Below, in pieces: positions 9,611-18,047 of a stretch of DNA of 36,142 bases. Position numbers and translations under genes: made by a program. The stretch is from Alphaproteobacteria bacterium (lineage in GTDB: Bacteria > Pseudomonadota > Alphaproteobacteria > Rhodospirillales > Rhodospirillaceae): positions 1-36,142 of the forward strand of contig JADFXL010000008.1 in NCBI GenBank assembly GCA_015233585.1. The letters run 5' to 3'. The notes under the pieces are model-generated. The model was not told where the DNA came from and did not search any database. It worked only from the letters and a program-made list of their open reading frames with translations. Position 1 is the stretch's first letter; every line of letters starts with the position of its first letter.

Positions 9611-10981
9611 ATGGTAAACCCAGATCCAATGCAGACGGAGCCACCGCCACCGCCCAACTATTTCGTCGAAACCGGGGCGCCGGGGTTGCGGTCTTTTGGC
9701 GGTTATGTGCGGGACGATTTCGTGCCGCAACTCTATGGACGCAACGCCATCCTGGTCTATCGCGAGATGGCCGACAATAATGCTTCCGTCGGCGCCGCTC
9801 TCTTCGCCATCAAGCAGATCATTCGTTCCCTGGAATGCCGGGTCGAACCTGCCGACGGCGTGCCTGGGGGGGAAGCCGCGGCGGTATTCGTCGCCTCGCT
9901 CAAGGACGACATGATGAACTCGTGGGACGGGTTCCTCACCGAGGTTCTCACCATGATGGAGTACGGGTTCGCGCCCATCGAGGTGGTGTATAAACGCCGC
10001 CGGGGTCACGCCTCCGACCCGCTGACCGCCTCCCGCCATACCGACGGCCTGATCGGCGTTGCCAAGCTTGGGCTGCGGGCGCAGGATACGCTCGTCAAGT
10101 GGTTGATGGACAGCAACGGCAATCTGTTCGGCATGACCCAGCAGCCATGGAATGCGCCCATGGTCGATATTCCCATCGAGAAGCTGTTGCTGTTCCGTAC
10201 CAGCGAGGAAAAGAACAATCCCCAGGGGCGCTCGGTGCTGCGCTCGGCGTGGCGCGCCTGGTATTGCCTGAAACGGATCGAGGAAATCGAGGCCATCGGC
10301 ATCGAGCGCGATCTTGCCGGGTTGCCCGTGGTCAAGGTGCCGTCCTCGTTGATCCAGGCCGCCAATGGCTCCGATCCCGTGGTGGCCGCCAGCGCCGTGC
10401 AGACGCTGAACGCCTACAAGGCCATGGTGCGCAATATCCGCCGCGATGAACAGGAAGGCGTGGTGCTGCCCTCCGACCGCGACGAACAAGGACATTTGCA
10501 GTACGAGCTTTCCCTGTTGTCCACCGGCGGCACGCGCCAGTTCGATACGTCGGCTATCGTCACCCGGTATAAGCAGGATATTCTTTCCACCATGCTGGCC
10601 GATTTCGTCATGATGGGGCAGACCGCGCGGGGGACTCAGGCTCTGGCCGAGACCAAGGTCGATATGTTCCTGACCGCCGTGCAGGGATTCGTTACCCTCA
10701 TTGCGGCGGTTCTTAACCGGCAGTTGCTGCCGCGCCTGTGGCGGCTCAACGGATTCGATCCCCGGACCCTGCCGAAGTTCTCATTCGACAAGGCCCAGCG
10801 GCCGAACCTCGGAGCCATGGGGGACTTTTTGCAAAAGGCCGCCGCCGCCGGGCTGCCGCTGTTTCCCGATCTGGAGACCGAGACTTATATTCGGGATTTC
10901 GCCGGGTTGCCGCCGCCACCGGCGGGGAGGGCGGCGGGCGGGCCGGCGGGGGGGAAAGGGAAGGAAGCGGCGAGGGACTAG
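9611..10981 (+). CDS. Phage portal protein (DUF935-like)
   Basis: NASVGAALFAIKQIIRSLECRVEPA, GFAPIEVVYKRR, GRSVLRSAWRAWYCLKRIE, FVMMGQTARGTQALAETK; position after TerL. Confidence 0.8.
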   Translation: MVNPDPMQTEPPPPPNYFVETGAPGLRSFGGYVRDDFVPQLYGRNAILVYREMADNNASVGAALFAIKQIIRSLECRVEPADGVPGGEAAAVFVASLKDDMMNSWDGFLTEVLTMMEYGFAPIEVVYKRRRGHASDPLTASRHTDGLIGVAKLGLRAQDTLVKWLMDSNGNLFGMTQQPWNAPMVDIPIEKLLLFRTSEEKNNPQGRSVLRSAWRAWYCLKRIEEIEAIGIERDLAGLPVVKVPSSLIQAANGSDPVVAASAVQTLNAYKAMVRNIRRDEQEGVVLPSDRDEQGHLQYELSLLSTGGTRQFDTSAIVTRYKQDILSTMLADFVMMGQTARGTQALAETKVDMFLTAVQGFVTLIAAVLNRQLLPRLWRLNGFDPRTLPKFSFDKAQRPNLGAMGDFLQKAAAAGLPLFPDLETETYIRDFAGLPPPPAGRAAGGPAGGKGKEAARD

Positions 10982-11040
10982 CCCCTCGCGCTCCCTCTTT
11001 TGGGGCGAGGGGCCATCTTGTGGGGTGGCCCCTCGTTTTG
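10974..11040. repeat. Family-2 dispersed palindrome
   Basis: ggcgagggactagcccctcgcgctccctcttttggggcgaggggccatcttgtggggtggcccctcg. Confidence 0.45.
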
Positions 11041-11049
11041 TGGACGCAT

Positions 11050-11226
11050 TCAAGACAGGCCGTGGGTCAGCATTGCACCCTGCGTCGGTGTGACGTGCGG
11101 GCGATGAAAAATATTCGGGACAATGGACTGAATAACGGCACCAATGCCTGTGGCAAGTACAAGTAACACCAAAGGTATGCCCAACGTAAACGTAACCGCC
11201 AATACGGCAATAGTAATAGCGTTCAT
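11050..11226 (-). CDS. Small membrane protein, 58 aa (below the supplied ORF track cutoff)
   Basis: RBS aggag then ATG; hand translation MNAITIAVLAVTFTLGIPLVLLVLATGIGAVIQSIVPNIFHRPHVTPTQGAMLTHGLS*; one hydrophobic segment. Confidence 0.5.
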   Translation of the reverse strand: MNAITIAVLAVTFTLGIPLVLLVLATGIGAVIQSIVPNIFHRPHVTPTQGAMLTHGLS

Positions 11227-11418
11227 GGTCTTTCTCCTGTTTTGATCTACTTTCGAACTGGGCGGTACCTTAATTGCTGCGGTGCGCTATCACATTGCGA
11301 ATTGTCAACGGCTCACATTGTTGTGATTAAAATTTGCAGGGTGCAGCGCCGTTTGTCGTTGGTGGGATGGAAATGCAACAGCAGGGGCCTATGCCCCGGC
11401 AGGTAATGGGAGAGAAAT

Positions 11419-11877
11419 ATGAGTTCTTCACACGCTTTCGGACAGGCTCTGGACCGGACCCGGCGGGAATCGGGGGAATCAACGGGGCGCGCCTGGAGCC
11501 TCCCCGCCCGCGTCGCCAAGGCCAGCCCCTCGGGCAAGGAACTGTGGGCCTGGGCCAGCGTCGTCGAAGCCGACGGTCTGCCCGTGGTCGACAGCCAGGA
11601 CGATGTCATCGACGTGGCCGAACTGGAGAAAGCCGCCGATACCTTCATGACCCAAAGCCGCGACGTGGGCCTCATGCACGAAACCACCGGCATGGGCCGC
11701 GTCGTGCAAAGCCTGGTGTTCACGCGCGAACTTCAGGAGGCGCTCGGCATCCATCTGGGCAAAGTGGGGTGGCTGGTCAAACTGGCGATTACCGATCCCG
11801 GTATGCAACGGCGCGTCGCCTCCGGCGAAATCCGCGCGCTCAGTATTGGAGGGCGGGGGCAGAGGGTGGAGATTTGA
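11419..11877 (+). CDS. XkdF-like phage prohead protease domain
   Basis: ELWAWASVVEADGLPVVDSQDDVIDVAELEKAADTFM, VGLMHETTGMGRVVQSLVFT, GWLVKLAITDP, IRALSIGGRGQRVEI. Confidence 0.65.
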   Translation: MSSSHAFGQALDRTRRESGESTGRAWSLPARVAKASPSGKELWAWASVVEADGLPVVDSQDDVIDVAELEKAADTFMTQSRDVGLMHETTGMGRVVQSLVFTRELQEALGIHLGKVGWLVKLAITDPGMQRRVASGEIRALSIGGRGQRVEI

Positions 11878-11973
11878 GGATCTCCGCTTGACGAAATGTA
11901 TCATGGTGATATATGATGATGGCAATTGAGGGGGCGAGGATATACGTACAAATTGATTGATGGAGGAATGGAT

Positions 11974-12312
11974 ATGGCCGAACATAAGATGGAACCATGG
12001 TCACCACGGGTGGCGACCGAGAAAATTCGTGCTTACGCCAAAGATTCGCGGTTAAAGTTGTCCTATAAGCTTCACGCGAAAGAGCGATTGGCGGAGCGGG
12101 CGTTAACGACGTCGGATGTACTTTATGTGTTAAAATCAGGATTTGTGTATGCGGACGCTGAACCATCTCAACGAGAAGGTTTGTTCCGCTACGCCATTGA
12201 AGGGAAGACCCCAAACACTGGTGGTCGATCGGTTCGGTTTATCGTAATCCCATCGCCTAGCGCCCCTAATATGAAAGTTGTCTCGGTGATGTGGGTTGAT
12301 TTGAAGGAATGA
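11974..12312 (+). CDS. DUF4258-type putative toxin of a type II TA pair
   Basis: KLSYKLHAKERLAERALTTSDVLYVLKSG ... LFRYAIEGKTPNTGGRSVRFIVIP; followed 4 nt later by an HTH gene. Confidence 0.7.
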   Translation: MAEHKMEPWSPRVATEKIRAYAKDSRLKLSYKLHAKERLAERALTTSDVLYVLKSGFVYADAEPSQREGLFRYAIEGKTPNTGGRSVRFIVIPSPSAPNMKVVSVMWVDLKE

Positions 12313-12316
12313 TGCC

Positions 12317-12772
12317 ATGAATACGCCCTACCATTACACTGAGTGCGGACTCGATAACGTGCTGGTGTACGGTATCGCGCCGTGCATAGACGACGACGGA
12401 GACGAAGTAATAACGATCCCCAACATCAATGGTCTGCACAAGGCCATTGCCCTGACCATCATCGCCCGCGAAGCGCTCATGTCCGGGAAGGAACTGCGGT
12501 TTCTCCGTACGGAAATGGGGATGACCCAGGCCGAACTGGCAAGGTGTGTCCACAAGGAAGCGATCAGCGTGGGCCGGTGGGAACGTAACGAGACGCCGAT
12601 TGATCCCAACGCCGAAACCCTGGTGCGGCTGATGGCTCAGGAGAAATTGGAGTTGAGCCTGAACGTTAGCGTGGAGGAACTCTCCGGCTACAGCGTGCAG
12701 ACCGCAAATGTGCCGCCCATTGAGATTGATGGGATCGATCCCGATAACTACCACCAACGGGTTGCTGCTTGA
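12317..12772 (+). CDS. HTH (XRE/MqsA-like) antitoxin
   Basis: YHYTECGLDNVLVYGI N-terminus and HTH SGKELRFLRTEMGMTQAELARCVHKEAISVGRWERNETPIDP. Confidence 0.75.
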   Translation: MNTPYHYTECGLDNVLVYGIAPCIDDDGDEVITIPNINGLHKAIALTIIAREALMSGKELRFLRTEMGMTQAELARCVHKEAISVGRWERNETPIDPNAETLVRLMAQEKLELSLNVSVEELSGYSVQTANVPPIEIDGIDPDNYHQRVAA

Positions 12773-12780
12773 AATGATAA

Positions 12781-12856
12781 GATCCACCTCTTGAAATCGT
12801 TCCTTCCAGGGGAAAAGTACAAAGGACGGTCCAATCGGGTCGTCCTTTCTTTTTGG
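12781..12856 (+). repeat. 76-bp direct repeat copy 1, containing terminator-like hairpin
   Basis: gatccacctcttgaaatcgttcc...aaaggacg gtccaatcgggt cgtccttt ctttttgg; partner at 13519. Confidence 0.75.
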
Positions 12857-13061
12857 CCATCGCTCCAATATCCAGAAGCATGTCAACGCCGGAGAAATCG
12901 GAATGGGCAGGGTAAAGCCGATATCTCTTGACGTAACGCAAGGAATTGAGATAAGACGCCCTTCATAAAGGGAGATCTATTAATTATCTGGCGGCTATAT
13001 AGGTTTATGGATATATCTTGTGTATATCTTTGTAGGTATATACTGGCTCTTGGGAGGAAAC

Positions 13062-13460
13062 ATGATACAATATTTGTTCTCGCCTCGTGGGCGAATAAAC
13101 CGGGCCAAATTTTGGTTGGCCATGTTGATTTCCCTGGTCTTTATGATGATTGTGAGCGGCCTCCTGATCGGTCTCTGGCAAGTCATCCCTGGTGAGGTTT
13201 CCGAAGAAGGCAAATTTACGGTTCACGGGGTGACGGCCATCCCGTATGTGATCGTGGGCCTCGGCGGCTTTTTCCTCAATTTCTGGATGGGACTCTGTGT
13301 GACGATCAAGCGGTACCACGATCGTAACAAGTCCGGCTGGTGGATACTGATACAGCTCGTCCCACTGGTCGGCCCGATCTGGTATCTCATTGATGTCGGG
13401 TTTCTGCGCGGGACAAGCGGGGACAACCGGTTCGGTCCAGACCCGCTGGCCGCAGCGTGA
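13062..13460 (+). CDS. DUF805 family membrane protein
   Basis: MIQYLFSPRGRINRAKFWLAMLI, TIKRYHDRNKSGWWILIQLVPLVGPIWYLIDVGFLRGTSGDNRFGPDPL; RBS gggagg. Confidence 0.85.
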   Translation: MIQYLFSPRGRINRAKFWLAMLISLVFMMIVSGLLIGLWQVIPGEVSEEGKFTVHGVTAIPYVIVGLGGFFLNFWMGLCVTIKRYHDRNKSGWWILIQLVPLVGPIWYLIDVGFLRGTSGDNRFGPDPLAAA

Positions 13461-13518
13461 CGGCTCGCTCAGGATGAACGGGGCGTGACGTGAATATCCC
13501 TCCCACGGGAGGGGACAA

Positions 13519-13594
13519 GATCCGTATTTTGAAATAGTTCCCTTCGGGGAAAGAATACAAAGGGCGGCCCAGTCGGGTCGCCCTTTTTCTTTGG
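13519..13594 (+). repeat. 76-bp direct repeat copy 2, containing terminator-like hairpin
   Basis: gatccgtattttgaaatagttcc...aaagggcg gcccagtcgggt cgcccttt ttctttgg; immediately precedes the scaffold-like gene RBS. Confidence 0.75.
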
Positions 13595-13602
13595 AGGAAT
13601 CC

Positions 13603-14466
13603 ATGGCGGCAAAACTGAAAAATCTGGAAATCACCGAGATTTCCGGGGTCGACAAGGGCGCCAATCCCGGCGCTCTGGCCATTCTGGTCAAACGCGATTA
13701 CAGCGCCCGGCAACGCCGCGACATGGCGGCCAAAGGCATGGCGCTCCCCGATGGCAGCTATCCGATTGGGGATGCTACCGATCTGCATCACGCGGTTCAG
13801 GCCCTGGCCCTGGGCCGTGATGAACCCAAAGCGGCCATTCGCCGCCATATCATTCGTCGGGCGAGGATGCTCGGCCTGATCGCACAACTCCCGGAGGATT
13901 GGAACGTGAACAAAACTTTTGTCGAGAGAACCATCGAGACCCTCAATCACGCCCTCAGGCTCGACCGCGCCAAAGGCAAGCCGGTCGATCCCAACGAGGA
14001 CGACACCAAGGATCTCGATATCGAGGACGAGGACGAGGACGAGGACGCGGCCAGCCGGACGCAAAAGCGCCGTGACGAGACCCAGGATCTGAAGAAACGG
14101 ATCGCCCTGATGGAAAACGAACGCGACGCAGAGACCTTTGCCAAACGCGCCGCCGAGGCCGGTTTGCCGAAGACCTTCGCCGGTTATCTCCAGACCATCC
14201 ACAAGGCCGATCCCAAGGCCGCTCTGGCCGTTGAGGAACTGGCCAGACGCGCTCAGGCCATCGAGAAAGCCTCGCCCCTGTTCCGGGAACTCGGCCGGGC
14301 CGACGGCCCCGATGTCTCCACCGCTTATGGCCAGTTGATGGCCAAGGGTATTGATATCGCCAAACGGGATAAAGTCTCCGAGGCCCAGGGGTTCGCCAAG
14401 GCGTGCGCCGAGCATCCGGGACTCTATCGTCTCCACCGCGCGGAAACGGCCAGCGGCACCGTTTGA
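13603..14466 (+). CDS. Phage head scaffold-like protein with N-terminal protease-tail motif
   Basis: KLKNLEITEISGVDKGANPGA (normally the C-terminal part of phage protease proteins), then acidic/coiled coil DLDIEDEDEDEDAASRTQKRRDETQDLKKRIALMENERDAETFAKRA. Confidence 0.6.
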   Translation: MAAKLKNLEITEISGVDKGANPGALAILVKRDYSARQRRDMAAKGMALPDGSYPIGDATDLHHAVQALALGRDEPKAAIRRHIIRRARMLGLIAQLPEDWNVNKTFVERTIETLNHALRLDRAKGKPVDPNEDDTKDLDIEDEDEDEDAASRTQKRRDETQDLKKRIALMENERDAETFAKRAAEAGLPKTFAGYLQTIHKADPKAALAVEELARRAQAIEKASPLFRELGRADGPDVSTAYGQLMAKGIDIAKRDKVSEAQGFAKACAEHPGLYRLHRAETASGTV

Positions 14467-14489
14467 TCTAAATCCGGCAGTTGCTCTCG

Positions 14490-14606
14490 GGGCTGCCGCC
14501 CCGAACCCCGCCCGGAGCAAAGCTCCGGACCTCCTTTCTATTTGATTTGAAAGAAAAAAAGGGGGTCTGGGGCCTCCAGGCTCCAGGCGGGTTCGGGCGG
14601 CAGCCC
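14490..14606. repeat. Family-1 element with ~27-bp terminal inverted repeats (BIME/MITE-like)
   Basis: Left arm ggggctgccgccccgaaccccgcccggag; right arm ctccaggcgggttcgggcggcagccc; inner hairpin cggagcaaagctccg. Confidence 0.7.
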
Positions 14607-14671
14607 GATCCTTCGCCCGTTCCCACGGCGTGAACCAGGGCAACACCATTTCCACCAACAAGGACATCCTC

Positions 14672-15058
14672 ATGACCCAACCTGCGGTAGCTTATACCGG
14701 CCAGGGCGTGGACGTATTCGCCCCCGCCGCCGCCGATCTTTCGTCCAGCCAGTTCAATATCGTCAAGCTGACCTCCACCGGCGTTGCCGTTTGCTCGGCC
14801 ACCACCGACCGACCGTTCGGCATTCTCCAGAATACGCCGACCGCCGGACAGGGCGCACTGGTGCGGGTGCTGGGGGCCTCCAGGTGCGTCAGCGGCGCCA
14901 GCGGGCTGACCATGGGTTCCGTCGTCGCCCCCACGGCCAGTGGTGCCGCCCAGGCGGCGGTGTCCACGCAATACCCGGTGGGGTGGAGCATGGCGGCGGC
15001 CTCCAGCGGCGATACCTTCACCGTTCATGTCCACACCGCCTGGAGCGCCCTGCCATAA
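14672..15058 (+). CDS. Head decoration protein (DUF2190-like)
   Basis: MTQPAVAYTGQGVDVFAPAAADLSSSQFNIVKLT...PFGILQNTPTAGQGALVRVLGASRCVS; immediately upstream of MCP. Confidence 0.55.
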   Translation: MTQPAVAYTGQGVDVFAPAAADLSSSQFNIVKLTSTGVAVCSATTDRPFGILQNTPTAGQGALVRVLGASRCVSGASGLTMGSVVAPTASGAAQAAVSTQYPVGWSMAAASSGDTFTVHVHTAWSALP

Positions 15059-15117
15059 GCTGTGAGGTGGCCTTCCAGACGCCAGTCTCCCCTGTTTTCC
15101 AATAAGGAAATACTCCC

Positions 15118-16113
15118 ATGCCTTATCAGCCTTCGCTGAACAGCGTCCATGTTGACGCGGCTCTGACCAATTTTTCCGTCGCTTATGTGCAGTCCGAGGA
15201 CGCCTTCGTCGCCGGGCAGGTGTTCCCCGTCATGCCGGTGGAACACAAGTCCGACAAGTTCTTTACCTATCAGCTTGACGCCTATCTGCGGGCGGCGGGC
15301 GCTCAGGTTCCCTATGGCACTGAGGCGCCGCGCGGCGGGCTGGTGCTGTCCACCGACAGTTACGATGTGGGAATGCCCAAACGCTGGGCGCAGGACATCA
15401 CCCCCGACATCCGCGCCAACGCCGACGCCGCGCTGTCGGACATCGACCAGCAGGTTGCCGCTCAGGTCATGCGGGCGCTCCTGATCGGCCGCGAGGTCGA
15501 TTTCGTCACCAACTACATGTCCACCGGCGTCTGGGGCACCGACATGATCGGCGGCACCAACTTTACCGTGTGGAGCAATCAGGCCGGCTCCGATCCCATC
15601 TATGACGTGGATACCGGCAAGACCACCGTGCTCCAGAACACCGGCATGGAAGTCAACACCATGACGGTGGCCTATAACGTCCATCAGGCGTTGCGCCGTC
15701 ACCCGCTGATCCTGGAGCGGATCAAGTACGGCGGCGGCCCCGCCAATCCGGCCCTGGTCACGCCCCAGATGCTGGCGGCGGTGTTCGAGGTCGAGCGGTA
15801 TATCGTCGCCAAATCGGTCCAGGTGACTTCGGCCGAGGGCCAGCCCATTACCACCGGCTTTGTGGTCGGCAACGATGTGCTGCTCACCCACTCCGCCCGC
15901 TCGCCCGGCATCATGACCCCCAGCGCCGGGTTCAACTTCGTGTGGTCGGCGCTGACGGGGGTGAACAACCTGGGCATCGCCGCCTATCGCTATCCCATGC
16001 CCCAACTGGGGATTGCCGCCAATGGCGCTACCGAGCGGGTCGAGGGGACGTATGCCTATGCCATGAAGGTTACCGGCAAGCCCCTTGGGTATTTCCTGCA
16101 CGCGGCGGTGTGA
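15118..16113 (+). CDS. Phage major capsid protein
   Basis: AYVQSEDAFVAGQVFPVMPVEHKSDKFFTYQ, KRWAQDITPDIRANADAALSDIDQQVAAQVMRALLIGREVDFVTNY; position and size. Confidence 0.82.
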   Translation: MPYQPSLNSVHVDAALTNFSVAYVQSEDAFVAGQVFPVMPVEHKSDKFFTYQLDAYLRAAGAQVPYGTEAPRGGLVLSTDSYDVGMPKRWAQDITPDIRANADAALSDIDQQVAAQVMRALLIGREVDFVTNYMSTGVWGTDMIGGTNFTVWSNQAGSDPIYDVDTGKTTVLQNTGMEVNTMTVAYNVHQALRRHPLILERIKYGGGPANPALVTPQMLAAVFEVERYIVAKSVQVTSAEGQPITTGFVVGNDVLLTHSARSPGIMTPSAGFNFVWSALTGVNNLGIAAYRYPMPQLGIAANGATERVEGTYAYAMKVTGKPLGYFLHAAV

Positions 16114-16244
16114 GGAGGTGGGCTGCCGCTGGCCTTAGGTTGACAGGCTGGCGGCGGTTTCCCCTTGACGGGTGTTTATGTTTCACATATGTTCCTGCCC
16201 GATGACCCTCATGGCGAGAAATTTCTTTGGGGAGCCAGCCGACG

Positions 16245-16955
16245 ATGAATGCAACGAACCGATACATGAATGACACCATGAAGCAGGCCCTGTACGCCTA
16301 TCGTGGCCTGACCGGCCCCGATGGTGACGGGCGGGGGATTTATGCCAATGATAATGGCGTGTTCATCGGGCTGAAAACACCGCTGGTGGTGAAAAAGGCT
16401 ACGGCGGATGGAGAGGGATACTGGGTCGCGCGACCTTGGGGCGTTCTGGACCGGATCTTTGCCGATGGCTTTGGGCCGGGTTCGGGCCTTGATACGGTGC
16501 GGATCTGGAAACGTCTGGAAGGGGTTGCCCATTGGCTGAACCAGGAGAGCCTGGCGGGGGCCGTGGTGCATCTGACCCATACCCGCATTCCGGCGTTCTC
16601 CTCCCAGGAAGTGGCCTATAAGGTGGCGCTGAACGATATTTTGCGCGGGGCGGGGCTGGATCCGGAAGACCCGGCCATCCAACGGCTGGTGCGCAAATAC
16701 AGCCATGACCAGCCGCGGGATGACCATGGGCGGTGGACGGCGGAAGGCGGGGGAGATGGTGGACAAGATCTTAGGGTGGCGGCAGATGATGGAATGCCCG
16801 GAGATCATGATAGGGCGAATAAACAGGTGAGAGCAATTGCGAGAAAATTGGGGCTTAACAAAGATCAAAGGGAAGAATTACATCATGAAATCTCAGGTAA
16901 AAACATGAACTACAAACAAATACTTGATGAAGCTAAGGACCGGTTCGGCAAATAA
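16245..16955 (+). CDS. Phage-associated protein with polymorphic-toxin-like C-terminal tip
   Basis: GC-rich N-terminal part ending YSHDQPRDDHGRWTAEGG, then AT-rich tip KQVRAIARKLGLNKDQREELHHEISGKNMNYKQILDEAKDRFGK resembling LHDEITGQ..Y.EI toxin tips. Confidence 0.5.
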   Translation: MNATNRYMNDTMKQALYAYRGLTGPDGDGRGIYANDNGVFIGLKTPLVVKKATADGEGYWVARPWGVLDRIFADGFGPGSGLDTVRIWKRLEGVAHWLNQESLAGAVVHLTHTRIPAFSSQEVAYKVALNDILRGAGLDPEDPAIQRLVRKYSHDQPRDDHGRWTAEGGGDGGQDLRVAADDGMPGDHDRANKQVRAIARKLGLNKDQREELHHEISGKNMNYKQILDEAKDRFGK

Positions 16956-16968
16956 GGATACAACAACC

Positions 16969-17531
16969 ATGAAAACACCTCAGGATCTGGATGATGTCTT
17001 TCGTCCTTTGTTAGGTCAGATGGCATGGTCAGTTAGCAGGGGACACGGCTCGTTTCTGACCATGGAATTCGGTTTGCCCCACCTTATAGTGAGAGAGCCA
17101 AGGACGATCTCTCCAGGATTGTCAGAGAAGGTGAGAAGGAATCGTGCAAAGCGTCGAGTTTGGTACAAGGGAGTTGGCATTTTTGGATCCAACACGCTCA
17201 TTGGGAGATTCGTACTGCGAATAACCCAATGATAAATGATCATTATGAAGACACGGCATTGGTAGATGAGGCGCTGAGCGAACTCAGCGGACAAATCCTT
17301 CTGTCTGTCAGTGCGGGTCCGGAATTAAATTCGTGTATTCTCAAATTCGATCTGGAAGGATGGTTGCATATCTGGCCATCGATGGATGTTGACTATGTCA
17401 CTGAAGATGATGATCAATGGGGGATTTTTATGAAGGATAGAAGTTCAATTTCATACCAGATGAACGGAGATATCACTACGGAAGAAGCTCCAACGCGACC
17501 AGATGGACCTTTTCGTACGATCACCAGGTGA
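16969..17531 (+). pseudogene. Putative immunity-like gene broken by a frameshift near 17160
   Basis: Frame 1: MKTPQDLDDVFRPLLGQMAWSVSRGHGSFLTMEFGLPHLIVREPRTISPGLSEKVRRNRAKRRV; continues in another frame as (L)VQGSWHFWIQHAHWEIRTANNPM...; restoring one T in GTTTG rejoins the halves. Confidence 0.65.
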
Positions 17532-17534
17532 CAA

Positions 17535-17573
17535 CCAATACTTGACGAAACCAAGAATATGTTTAACCAATAG
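17535..17573 (+). pseudogene. Displaced remnant of a toxin-tip 3' end
   Basis: CCAATACTTGACGAAACCAAGAATATGTTTAACCAATAG = PILDETKNMFNQ*, parallels QILDEAKDRFGK* at 16917-16955; downstream sequence agattcaacaacc also matches ggatacaacaacc. Confidence 0.6.
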
Positions 17574-17605
17574 AGATTCAACAACCTGAAGCGGGATCCT
17601 CCGTT

Positions 17606-17962
17606 TCAGTCACGGCCTGGATGGATCGCGGCAACCATCGTCGTTTCCCGCAGCACCATGTCGAAGGCCGCTTTACTATCCGAGAGGAAATGGGCGGCCT
17701 TTCTGGCGTCCTTGCTCATGGGGATCTGGGCCAGCAGACAGTACTCGACCATGGCGGCAGTCGCGAAATCGTCGTCGATACTGTACTTGTAAATGTGGCC
17801 GTCCTGGCCCTGGAAGACCATCTCGATCTTGATTGGGGTTTGTGACACCAGTCTGTAGGAAAGTGCCGTGCACTTCACCGCAGTGTCCTGGCTCGCGTGA
17901 TTGGCAAGTACTTGCTGAAATTCTGGAATAGAGAAGACAATTCTTCGGATCTCGACTGGCAT
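17606..17962 (-). CDS. Hypothetical protein (antisense cargo gene)
   Basis: Coherent 118-aa ORF MPVEIRRIVFSIPEFQQVLANHASQD...; no family recognised. Confidence 0.5.
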   Translation of the reverse strand: MPVEIRRIVFSIPEFQQVLANHASQDTAVKCTALSYRLVSQTPIKIEMVFQGQDGHIYKYSIDDDFATAAMVEYCLLAQIPMSKDARKAAHFLSDSKAAFDMVLRETTMVAAIHPGRD

Positions 17963-18047
17963 TGCTTCCCACTTCCCCCTGGCACGCCGAAAACCGATAG
18001 CAGACGGGGCTTAACACGTTTACCACTTGCAGAAAAGGAATATCACC

